DNA of 20,354 nucleotides from a bacterium. Lineage in GTDB: Bacteria > CG2-30-53-67 > CG2-30-70-394. A model generated the notes under the pieces. The model worked only from the letters and a program-made list of their open reading frames with translations, ran no database searches and was not told the origin of the DNA. The position numbers and the translations under genes were made by a program. The stretch is from NCBI GenBank assembly GCA_024278555.1, contig JAJRSX010000047.1, positions 1 to 20,354 of the forward strand, given 5' to 3'. Below are positions 1 to 6,730 of the stretch, one piece after another (the stretch's first letter is position 1; the number at the start of each line of letters is the position of its first letter).

Positions 1-297
1 ACGGTGGAGCTGCGTGATCTGGACACGCAGATTCACCTGTCCCCGATCCGAAGCCGGGCTAAGCTGGTGGCGACGCGAACGAAGCTGGTGAATCACGTCC
101 GGGGGCAGGTGAAGTCGTTGGGCTACCGGGTGAAGTCGTGTGACCCGGATCAGTTTCCCGCTGCGGCGACGAGCTCGCTGCCTTCCGAGGTGGAGGTGGT
201 GATCGAGCCGGCGTTGAAGATCATCCTCGGGCTGACGGAGCAACTCCAGGAGCTGGATCGGGCGATCGAGGCACAGAGGACACAGAGAACTGCATAA
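1..297 (+). pseudogene. IS110-family transposase fragment, interior part only
   Basis: The frame is open from base 1, so the gene begins outside the window. The peptide contains LSPIRSRAKLVATRTKLVNH followed by VRGQVKSLG and a helical stretch ending in LQELDRAIE. This is the pattern of IS110-family (DEDD) transposases at the end of the RuvC-like domain and the following coiled-coil linker. The C-terminal Tnp_20 domain with its catalytic serine is missing. The reading frame instead runs into a cacagag-type repeat at about base 268 and stops at 295-297, so the last residues (AQRTQRTA) are translated repeat. I infer an inactive remnant cut off at the repeat. Family assignment is from recognition, not a search. 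Confidence 0.75.
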
Positions 298-427
298 GGA
301 AAGGTGCTTTCCTCCTCTTGGGCCTCGCAATGGATCGCCACGGGGTTGCCGTGCGCGAGGACGGCGCAAGATCGTGCTGTTTTCTGATGGAGTTCTCTGT
401 GCCCTCCGTTTCTCTGTGGTGAAAATC
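269..427. repeat. Interspersed cacagag-type repeat with inverted arms
   Basis: The left arm at 271-290 (CACAGAGGACACAGAGAACT) is complementary, with mismatches, to the right arm at about 390-418. About 100 bases lie between them. The inner part plus the right arm (about 327-420) resembles the reverse complement of 13515-13620, including GTTTTCTGAT next to GTTCTCTGTGCCC. This is therefore a dispersed element rather than a local hairpin. It truncates the IS110 fragment on its left. Function unknown. Confidence 0.6.
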
Positions 428-508
428 CCTTCCGGGAGCCCCCACCTCCCGGCCGAGGGGTGGAGCGACGCCGTACTTGGCCTCCATTGCTATCTCCGCT
501 GATCCTCT
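411..508 (+). repeat. Copy 1 of a ~99-bp repeat shared by both window ends
   Basis: This segment matches the reverse complement of 20135-20233 at roughly 90 percent by eye, with one single-base indel. Shared words include GGTGAAAATCCCTTCCGGGAG and GGAGCGACGCCGTACTTGG. Both copies lie beside mobile-element sequence. No protein is supported here: the small open frame at 460-660 is translated repeat. The rest of the gene-free stretch (509-656) shows only the weak promoter-like bases ahead of pilX. Confidence 0.75.
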
Positions 509-621
509 TTGTGCTATTCGTGGTTTCGATCGGGGCGTCGTGGGTGATGGGTCCGGAGACGACGATCAGAGATGCGCGCCGCCATGGTGAAACCTTTTCT
601 CCGCCCGGTGTGTCGTGCGGC

Positions 622-656
622 TACTATAGAGGTCACACCTTGGCGAGGATTGGAGA
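622..656 (+). promoter_or_regulatory. Weak candidate -10 region and RBS for pilX
   Basis: TACTAT (622-627), overlapping TATAGA (625-630), is a plausible -10 box in otherwise GC-rich DNA. No good -35 hexamer is visible 16-18 bases upstream. GAGGA at 645-649 sits seven bases before the ATG at 657 and fits a ribosome binding site. The promoter call is tentative. Confidence 0.3.
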
Positions 657-1142
657 ATGAGAGAGCGGATCGGAACGGGTGAGGCGGGGGCGGCGCTGGT
701 CATGGTGCTCCTGATCTTGGTGAGCCTGACGGTGCTCGGCATCGCCGGGCTGGCCACCGCCCGTCTCGATACCCGGATCGTCACCTCCACCGTCGGTCCG
801 ACCACGGCGCGCGTTCGGGCGGAGGAGGGGGTAGCGTGGGGCGAGTCGTATCTGCGCCGCGCCGTGAGCTGGGACGCCCTCCTCGACCCCGCCGGCTGGT
901 CCCTCCTGCCCAACCCAAACCCCGACTATCAGGTGAGCGTGCGCGACGACGACGACCTCGACGGTGATCCAGGGCGCGACACCAACGGGGTGGTCCTGCT
1001 CCGATCCGTGGGGCGAATCGGGGCGGCGGGGGAGCGTGATGGATCCCAGGTGACGGTGGAGGCGGCATTGCGTCGCGCCGGTTTCACCACCTACTACCCC
1101 CAGGCAGGGGGCGGCGCCGGAAATACCGGAACAGGGAGATGA
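657..1142 (+). CDS. pilX: PilX-like type IV pilus assembly protein
   Basis: The 161-residue protein starts with a short polar leader, then GAALVMVLLILVSLTVLG, a single hydrophobic helix at about residues 12-32. That is the pattern of the PilX N-terminal domain of minor pilins. PilX-type proteins join the pilin-like complex that primes type IV pilus assembly in the inner membrane. The rest is a soluble domain with an acidic patch (DDDDLDGD) around residue 100. The ATG at 657 has GAGGA seven bases upstream. The stop is three bases from the pilY1-like start, the usual pilX-pilY1 order. The pilV/pilW genes that normally precede pilX are absent; repeat and transposase debris lies there instead. 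The call rests on the N-terminus and the neighbour. Confidence 0.75.
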   Translation: MRERIGTGEAGAALVMVLLILVSLTVLGIAGLATARLDTRIVTSTVGPTTARVRAEEGVAWGESYLRRAVSWDALLDPAGWSLLPNPNPDYQVSVRDDDDLDGDPGRDTNGVVLLRSVGRIGAAGERDGSQVTVEAALRRAGFTTYYPQAGGGAGNTGTGR

Positions 1143-1145
1143 ACC

Positions 1146-3929
1146 ATGGGTAGGATGACAGCAGGCTGGATCGCGGCGTTCTTGTTGCTCCTCTCCGAGG
1201 TGGCCGCGGCCGCACCCACCACCTTTCCCGGCTCCACCGTGATCATCCCGGCGGACGGACTCCACCAGCCGGCAAGTGGGTCGGTGGTCGCCGCTGCCGT
1301 CCGCAAGCTCGCCGGTCGCCACGGGGTGTCGGTCTACCGGGCAGTAGACGGGACCAAGGCGACCCTCGACGCCATTGACCTCACCGTGGTCGCCCCCCTT
1401 GCCGCGGTGCACGGCGCCCCCCCGCCCGCCGCTCCGGTCACCTTTACCGACGGTCCGTGGATCATCACCGGCGAGGTCGGCCACCTGGAGGGGGTGGCCG
1501 CCGACCTCGCCATGTGGCGCACCACCGCCCCCTTTACCGCCGACGTGGAGCCGGTCTCGCCGCCTGTGGCGGATGGCGTGGTGGTGGTGGGGGAGGCGGG
1601 GTCCTCGATTGCCGAGACGGTCGTCGCTGAGCTCGCCACCCTCGGCATCGAACATGTGAATGTGGTCACCGTTCAGGACCTCCCCGCCGCCCTGGCGGCC
1701 ACCGCGCCGCCGGCGGCGGTGATCCTGCCGCGGGCCCGGGAGATCGGCATCCTCACCATCGAGGAGCGCGGCGTGGTGCGCGCCGCCCTCGGGGCGTGGC
1801 TCGGGCCGGGGCGGCTGCTCCTCGGCCTCGGGGATGCGGGCGTCTCCCTCGAGTCGGCGGCCGTCCCGCGGCTCCTCGCCACCGGTGGGGTGCGCCCGGT
1901 GCCGGCGAGCCGGCTCACCGCCCAGCGGCCGGCCGACCCCCTCGTCCAGACCGCCTCTCACCTCGACCTCGGGGGTCCGGTGGTCGCCCTGGTGCCGGAC
2001 GCCGGCGGCGGTTACTTCCCCACCACCCGTACCCTGGTGGCGGGGGGCGGCCCGGTGGTGGTGGCCGGCCCGGCCGGCGGTGACCCGGCCCGCGGCACGG
2101 TGGTCTATCTCGGCGCGGTGGCGGCGCGGGACGAGGAGGCGGTTCCCCTCACCGCCGGTGGCCTCGACCTCCTCGCCAACGCCCTCCTCCTCGCCTCCCC
2201 CGCCGCGCCCGCCGCCACCGTCAGTCGCGGTGGTGCGGCGGCGGCCGCCGACGGCCTCCTCCTGGCCGGCTCCACCGACCCGGCCACCGGTAGCGGCCAC
2301 CTGCACGCCTTCGACCTGACCGGCGATACCCCCACCCCCCTGTGGGACCTGGCCGACGGGGTCGGCGCGGCCGCCGGCCGAACGATCCTGGCGGCGGTCG
2401 ACCCCCTCCTGGAGGGGGAGGGGGGCGCCACCCTCCCCCCTCGCGCCCCCGTCGCCCTCACCGATCCGTCGATCGCCTATGAGCTCGACCTCCCGACCGT
2501 GGAGCGGCTGCGCGGTCGCGAGCTGCGCCCGGGCGGCAACCCCCTCGACCCGGCCGCGTACCGCGACCGGGACCACCGCCTCGCCGCCATCGACCGCTCC
2601 ACCCCTGCCCTGGTGGGGCCGAGCGGCCAGGGGGCGGGCTCGCCCCACCGGCCGCGGATGGTCTACGTGGGGACCGACGCCGGCCTCCTGGAGGCGGTTG
2701 ACGCGGCCACCGGCAGGGAGCGGTGGGCCCTGCTGCCGGCCAGCCAGCGGGAGCTTCTGGCGCGCGACGGGGTGGCGGCGCGGACCGGGATCGACGGCAG
2801 CCCGGCGGTGGCGGACCTGTGGATCGACGACGACCACGACCCGTCCACACCGCGTCGTTTCCGCACCGTTCTGGCGGTCGCCATGGGGGAGAGCGCCCCT
2901 GCCCTGCTCGCGGTGGACGTCACCGACCCGGCCGCGCCCACCGTCCTCTGGGAGCGGACCGCGATCCGTCCGGCGGGCGCCGGGGAGGCGGCGGAGGTGG
3001 CCACCCACGGCGGGGCGCCCGACGCGGTGGCCATGGGGGCGGCGGCCAAGCCGGCCCTCGCCCATGTCGCCCTCGCCTCGGCCGACGGCCCCAGGCGTAC
3101 CGCGGTGGTGGTCCTCGCGACCGCCCGCGCCACCTCGGCGGCGGGCCATGGTGGCCTGCACCTCTACGGGGTGCGCGCCGAGGACGGGGCGCTGCTCTGG
3201 GATCGCCTCTTCTCCTACGACGGCGGGGTGAACGACGTGGTGCCGCCGCCGGTGGCGGTGGACACCGACGGTGACGGCCTCGCCGAGGTGGTGGTGGCCG
3301 CCGATCTCGAAGGCCGCCTGTGGGCGGTGGAGGCGGCCACCGGCCACCCCCTCTACTGCGCCGATGATCCGGCGTTGTGCCGGGCGCCGGTCCCCCTCTA
3401 TGCCGATTCCGCCGGGTTCGACCGTCCCTTTGGCGCGCCGCCCGCGGTGGTCGCCGAGCACGGCCGCATGGTGGTGGTCGCCGCCACCGGCGGCGCCGAC
3501 TGGATCGACGCGGCCGTGGTGCAGCACCTGGTGGCGGTGGAGGCGACCCCGCCGGCCCGCCTGGTGGCGCCGCCCGCCGCGGGCGCCGGCTACCTCCTCT
3601 TTGCCACCGCCCTGGCCCCGGGGGAGCGGGTCTACGCCCAGCCGATCGTCCAGGGCCACGAGCTCTACCTCGGGATCACCCGCGGGGGGCTGGCCGAAGG
3701 GGACGGCGCGATCGTCCACCTGCGCATCGAGGCGGACGACAGCGGGGTGACGGAGGAGGCGCGCAGCAACCTTGCCACCGGTGTCGGTGCCAGCCTCGCG
3801 CCGGTGGGCGGCGGGGTGGTGGGGACAACGGCGGACGGGACGGTCTTCCGGGCCGGGCCGGTGGTGGTGGCCGCGGCGGCCGCCACGCCGCCGCCCCTGG
3901 TGCGCCTCTACTGGCGGGAGGTGCAGTGA
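1146..3929 (+). CDS. pilY1: PilY1-like pilus tip/biogenesis protein, no recognisable vWA domain
   Basis: The protein has 927 residues with a signal peptide at about 1-22 (WIAAFLLLLSEVAAA then APT). The C-terminal half resembles the PilY1/PilC beta-propeller. MVYVGTDAGLLEAVDAATG begins at residue 505, and VAVDTDGDGLAEVV carries the likely calcium site D706, D708, D710 and E714, followed by ADLEGRLWAVEAATG. PilY1 proteins act with PilX in pilus extension, retraction control and adhesion. Residues 23-330 do not show the N-terminal von Willebrand A domain, or its DxSxS motif, found in classical PilY1; I do not recognise that part. The gene follows pilX by three bases and its stop overlaps the phoH start. 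Base composition is extremely GC-rich, which produces long false frames on the other strand. Confidence 0.75.
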   Translation: MGRMTAGWIAAFLLLLSEVAAAAPTTFPGSTVIIPADGLHQPASGSVVAAAVRKLAGRHGVSVYRAVDGTKATLDAIDLTVVAPLAAVHGAPPPAAPVTFTDGPWIITGEVGHLEGVAADLAMWRTTAPFTADVEPVSPPVADGVVVVGEAGSSIAETVVAELATLGIEHVNVVTVQDLPAALAATAPPAAVILPRAREIGILTIEERGVVRAALGAWLGPGRLLLGLGDAGVSLESAAVPRLLATGGVRPVPASRLTAQRPADPLVQTASHLDLGGPVVALVPDAGGGYFPTTRTLVAGGGPVVVAGPAGGDPARGTVVYLGAVAARDEEAVPLTAGGLDLLANALLLASPAAPAATVSRGGAAAAADGLLLAGSTDPATGSGHLHAFDLTGDTPTPLWDLADGVGAAAGRTILAAVDPLLEGEGGATLPPRAPVALTDPSIAYELDLPTVERLRGRELRPGGNPLDPAAYRDRDHRLAAIDRSTPALVGPSGQGAGSPHRPRMVYVGTDAGLLEAVDAATGRERWALLPASQRELLARDGVAARTGIDGSPAVADLWIDDDHDPSTPRRFRTVLAVAMGESAPALLAVDVTDPAAPTVLWERTAIRPAGAGEAAEVATHGGAPDAVAMGAAAKPALAHVALASADGPRRTAVVVLATARATSAAGHGGLHLYGVRAEDGALLWDRLFSYDGGVNDVVPPPVAVDTDGDGLAEVVVAADLEGRLWAVEAATGHPLYCADDPALCRAPVPLYADSAGFDRPFGAPPAVVAEHGRMVVVAATGGADWIDAAVVQHLVAVEATPPARLVAPPAAGAGYLLFATALAPGERVYAQPIVQGHELYLGITRGGLAEGDGAIVHLRIEADDSGVTEEARSNLATGVGASLAPVGGGVVGTTADGTVFRAGPVVVAAAAATPPPLVRLYWREVQ

Positions 3930-4924
3930 GGGAGGGGGCGACGGAGGCGACCGACGCGGAGGGGCGGGTGGAGGTCGATCCAGACCTCTTCCCGACCCTG
4001 GTGGGGGAGCATGACTGTAACCTCAACCTGATCGAGCGCAGCTTCGGGGTGCGTCTGGTCACCTCGGGCTCGGCGGTCGTTGTCCAGGGAGGCGGTGATC
4101 GTGTCAGGCGGGTTGTCCAACTCCTCCGTGACCTCGTCGAGAGTCCGGAGCTGTGCGGGGGTGGCGGCGAGCTGCGGGTGCTCATAGAGCGCCTCGCCGC
4201 CGAGCCCGGTGCCCGCCTCCACGACCTCGTGGCCCACGGGGTGGTGGTCGGCAAGCGGCGCATCGTCCCAAAGAGCGCCGGCCAGGTCCGCTACCTGGAG
4301 GCGATTCGTGACCACGACATGGTCTTCGCCATCGGCCCCGCCGGGACCGGCAAGACTTACCTCGCCATGGCCACGGCGATCCACGCCCTGAAGGGCAAGG
4401 AGGTCGAGCGGATCATCCTGGCCCGACCCGCGGTGGAGGCGGGCGAGTCCCTCGGCTTCCTCCCCGGCGACCTCTTGGAGAAGGTCAACCCCTACCTCCG
4501 CCCCCTCTACGACGCCCTCTACGACATGGTCCGCCACGAGCGGGCCGAGGCGATGCTCGAGCGCGGTACCATCGAGATCGCGCCGCTCGCCTTCATGCGC
4601 GGCCGCACCCTGAACGACGCCTTCATCATCCTCGACGAGGCGCAGAACTGCACCTCGGATCAGATGAAGATGTTCCTCACCCGCATGGGCTTCAACTCCA
4701 AGGTGGTGGTCACCGGCGACATCACCCAGACCGACCTGCCGAGCGGCCAACCGTCCGGGCTCGTCGAGTCGCAGGCGATCATGGCCGGGGTGGAGGGGGT
4801 CTGCTTCATCCACCTGGAAGAGCGCGACGTGGTCCGCCACCCCCTGGTGCGGCGGGTGATCGCGGCCTACGCGCGGCATGAGGAGCGGAGTAGACAGTCG
4901 GGTAGTAGACGGGGGGTAGAATGA
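3926..4924 (+). CDS. phoH: PhoH-family ATPase (PhoH-like, YbeZ type)
   Basis: The 332-residue protein has an N-terminal KH-like region (LFPTLVGEHDCNLNLIERSF) and then a PhoH P-loop domain. Walker A GPAGTGKT is at residues 137-144 and Walker B FIILDEAQN at 233-241, with ARPAVEAGESLGFLPGD and VVVTGDITQTDLP as family signatures. YbeZ/PhoH-type proteins are ATPases linked to RNA metabolism and usually pair with the endoribonuclease YbeY, which is encoded just downstream. I chose GTG 3926 because GGAGG lies just before it and GTG overlaps the pilY1 TGA as GTGA. The frame stays open much further upstream inside pilY1, but that stretch is low-complexity shadow sequence. Placement directly behind pilY1 is unusual. 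Confidence 0.9.
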   Translation: MREGATEATDAEGRVEVDPDLFPTLVGEHDCNLNLIERSFGVRLVTSGSAVVVQGGGDRVRRVVQLLRDLVESPELCGGGGELRVLIERLAAEPGARLHDLVAHGVVVGKRRIVPKSAGQVRYLEAIRDHDMVFAIGPAGTGKTYLAMATAIHALKGKEVERIILARPAVEAGESLGFLPGDLLEKVNPYLRPLYDALYDMVRHERAEAMLERGTIEIAPLAFMRGRTLNDAFIILDEAQNCTSDQMKMFLTRMGFNSKVVVTGDITQTDLPSGQPSGLVESQAIMAGVEGVCFIHLEERDVVRHPLVRRVIAAYARHEERSRQSGSRRGVE

Positions 4925-4991
4925 GAGCGGCGGTATCTGGATGCCGGACGATGTCACGGGGGCAGGAGCTACCGAAGCAGCGGCGTCACGG

Positions 4992-5328
4992 ATGAAGCTC
5001 CCAAACGCAGAAAAGGTGCAGGTTGACCGAGAGAAGATCACCGACTATCTGCTGTGCGTTTCACATCCGGACGGTGTCGCCAAGGCGGTGTTTTTCCTGC
5101 GCCACGGCTTCAATCGTGAAGCGTGGGAGGAATTCGCCGATGCGTTGCGGATCCATGGTACCTCCTGCCCCGAGTGGCTCGGTCGCCTCGCAATATGGTA
5201 CGAAGTACAGCGTGGATGGGGCACTCGCAAGTCCGAGCGGGCAGAACTCGAAGCGAAGAACGGTCTGGATTGTCGAGCGTGGAAGCGATGTGCCGAGGCT
5301 GGTAACCGCCTACCCGTTGAAGGAGTGA
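4992..5328 (+). pseudogene. DUF6883-type small protein, interrupted by a single-base frameshift
   Basis: From ATG 4992 the frame reads MKLPNAEKVQVDREKITDYL and on through HGFNREAWEEFADALRIHG, the N-terminal part of DUF6883 proteins. The matching C-terminal part (YGTKYSVDG, RRTVWIVERG, VPRLVTAYPLKE) is in the +1 frame and stops at 5326-5328. Skipping one base in the CCCC run at 5168-5171 joins them into a normal-looking product of about 111 residues. Without the skip, the first frame continues into the DUF4926 gene and ends at 5561. Possible reasons are a real mutation, a sequencing error or, less likely, +1 recoding at CCC-C. The gene is less GC-rich than its neighbours, which suggests recent acquisition. 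Biochemical function unknown. Confidence 0.65.
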
Positions 5329-5330
5329 TT

Positions 5331-5561
5331 GTGATTCGAGAGCACGATCGTGTCGTCCTGCTTGCCGACCTACCGGAGAAGGATCTCACGGCCGGCGATG
5401 TCGGGACCGTTGTCCACGCTTACGCCGGGGATAGCGCCTACGAGGTGGAATTTATGACCCTGGCGGGGGTGACTGTGGCGGTTGTGACCTTGCCGGTGGA
5501 GTCGGTGCGGGAGGTGTTCCAGGATGAGGCAACGCACGCGCGGCAGCGCAGGGCAGCCTGA
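5331..5561 (+). CDS. DUF4926 domain protein
   Basis: The 76-residue product begins MIREHDRVVLLADLPEKDL and continues GDVGTVVHAYAGDSAYEVEF, then VAVVTLPVESVREV. This is the complete DUF4926 pattern, a small SH3-like beta fold. I prefer GTG 5331 because GAAGGAG at 5319-5325 gives a five-base spacing and family members start with MIREHD. GTG 5325, overlapping the upstream TGA, is an alternative. DUF4926 genes often sit beside DUF6883 genes, as here, and the pair may be a small two-component or toxin-antitoxin-like unit; that role is unproven. The gene ends five bases before ybeY, so the pair is inserted between phoH and ybeY without breaking the run. Confidence 0.75.
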   Translation: MIREHDRVVLLADLPEKDLTAGDVGTVVHAYAGDSAYEVEFMTLAGVTVAVVTLPVESVREVFQDEATHARQRRAA

Positions 5562-5566
5562 AGCTT

Positions 5567-6004
5567 GTGATCTCCATCCTCCTCACCGAGCACACCCCCC
5601 TGCGCCTCGCCGCCGGCGAGGCGGAGCACCTCCTTTCCGAGGCCATGCGGCTGCTGGCGGTCGACCACGAGGTGAGCGTCACCGCGGTGGAGGAGGCGGA
5701 GATGGCGGAGCTGAACCTGGGGTACCGGGGGCGTGCGGGGTCGACCGACGTGCTCTCCTTCGCCCTCAACGAGGGGGAGGGGGGGGCGGTGGCCGACTAC
5801 TGGCTCGGTGACATCGTCGTCTGTCCGCCGGTGGCCGCGCGCCACGCCGAGGAGGCCGGGCGGCCGGTGGCCGACGAGATGCGGTGGGTCCTCGTCCATG
5901 GCCTCCTGCACCTGTTGGGGTACGATCACGAGGGCGACGCCGAGGCGGCGCGCGCCATGCGGGAGAAAGAGCGGTGGCTGCTCGACCAGATTCAGAGGGT
6001 GTAG
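5567..6004 (+). CDS. ybeY: Endoribonuclease YbeY (rRNA maturation factor)
   Basis: The 145-residue protein has the YbeY zinc motif HGLLHLLGYDH, with H111, H115 and H121 as metal ligands, and the conserved GSTDVLSF segment at mid-length. YbeY is a single-strand-specific metallo-endoribonuclease in 16S rRNA 3' end maturation and ribosome quality control, and acts with the PhoH-like ATPase. Length is normal for the family. The start is GTG 5567, which gives MISILL; no strong ribosome binding site precedes it, so coupling to the gene ending at 5561 is likely. The stop is eight bases from the start of the DgkA-PAP2 gene. Confidence 0.93.
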   Translation: MISILLTEHTPLRLAAGEAEHLLSEAMRLLAVDHEVSVTAVEEAEMAELNLGYRGRAGSTDVLSFALNEGEGGAVADYWLGDIVVCPPVAARHAEEAGRPVADEMRWVLVHGLLHLLGYDHEGDAEAARAMREKERWLLDQIQRV

Positions 6005-6012
6005 AAGAGGGG

Positions 6013-6726
6013 GTGCGCGACTCGCCGTACCGGCCGCGCAACTCGCTGGAGAGCGCCAACCACGCGGTGGAGGGGCTGATCACCGCGGTGCGCTCCGAGC
6101 GCCACCTCCGCTTCCACCTGTTCGCGGCGGTGGTGGTGATCCTCCTGAGCCTCTATCTCCACGTCTCCCTGCAGGACTTCCTGATCCTCGCGGTGGCGAT
6201 GATGCTCGTCTTCTACGCCGAGCTGATGAACACCGCCCTGGAGGTGGTGGTCGACCTGGTCACCGTCGAGCGCCACCCCTTGGCGAAGATGGCCAAGGAC
6301 ATCTCCGCCGGCGCCGTCCTCGTCACCGCGATCCTGGCGATCATCATGGGCTATATCACCTTCGCGCCGTATCTGCGGCGCTGCTTCGAGGTCGGCATCG
6401 AGCAGATCCGGGTCGAGGACGAGCACCTCACCATCGCCGCGTTGTTGCTCACCATGGCGGCGGTCCTCTACCTCAAGGTGCGCACCGGCCGCGGCCGCCC
6501 CCTGCGCGGCGGCATGCCGTCGGGCCACGCGGCGGTGGCCGCCTCGGTGTGGGCGGCGGCCACCCTAATGAGCCGCTCGCCGCTGCTCTCCGGGATGGTC
6601 GCCATCCTCGGTGTGCTGGTAGCGATCAGTCGCGTTACCCTACGCATCCACACCCGCGTCGAGGTCCTCCTCGGGGGGCTCCTCGGGGCGCTCATCACCC
6701 TCCTCCTCTTCCAGCTCCTCGGATAG
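6013..6726 (+). CDS. DgkA-type lipid kinase fused to a PAP2-type phosphatase domain
   Basis: From GTG 6013, preceded by GAAGAGG, the protein has 237 residues. Residues 1-125 are a DgkA domain (prokaryotic diacylglycerol/undecaprenol kinase) with E70, N73, E77 and D81 in AELMNTALEVVVDL and membrane helices around 35-50, 55-72 and 98-118. Residues 140-237 form a C-terminal PAP2 domain: K155-x6-RP (162-163), PSGH 169-172, and SR (206-207) with H213. The expected final Asp of the PAP2 motif is E217. The fusion suggests phosphorylation and dephosphorylation of a lipid such as undecaprenol or diacylglycerol in one inner-membrane protein; the substrate is inferred. The frame is open upstream to 5884 inside ybeY, but that part lacks domain sequence. 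Confidence 0.85.
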   Translation: MRDSPYRPRNSLESANHAVEGLITAVRSERHLRFHLFAAVVVILLSLYLHVSLQDFLILAVAMMLVFYAELMNTALEVVVDLVTVERHPLAKMAKDISAGAVLVTAILAIIMGYITFAPYLRRCFEVGIEQIRVEDEHLTIAALLLTMAAVLYLKVRTGRGRPLRGGMPSGHAAVAASVWAAATLMSRSPLLSGMVAILGVLVAISRVTLRIHTRVEVLLGGLLGALITLLLFQLLG

Positions 6727-6730
6727 CTCC

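Noticed and set aside
460-660. Small plus-strand frame before pilX
   Set aside because: It translates the shared ~99-bp repeat; the mirrored copy at the right end gives similar artefact peptides.
633-3719. Very long minus-strand open frame opposite pilX/pilY1
   Set aside because: It is His-, Arg- and Gly-rich with no domain pattern. It is a shadow of GC-rich codons in the real genes on the plus strand.
3908-5041. Minus-strand open frame opposite phoH
   Set aside because: The composition is anomalous and its content is antisense to conserved PhoH motifs.
4941-5561. Single 206-residue DUF6883-DUF4926 fusion protein
   Set aside because: The second half of the DUF6883 domain is in another frame and DUF4926 has its own RBS and start, so two genes with a frameshift in the first explain the data better. 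Kept as an alternative in the findings.
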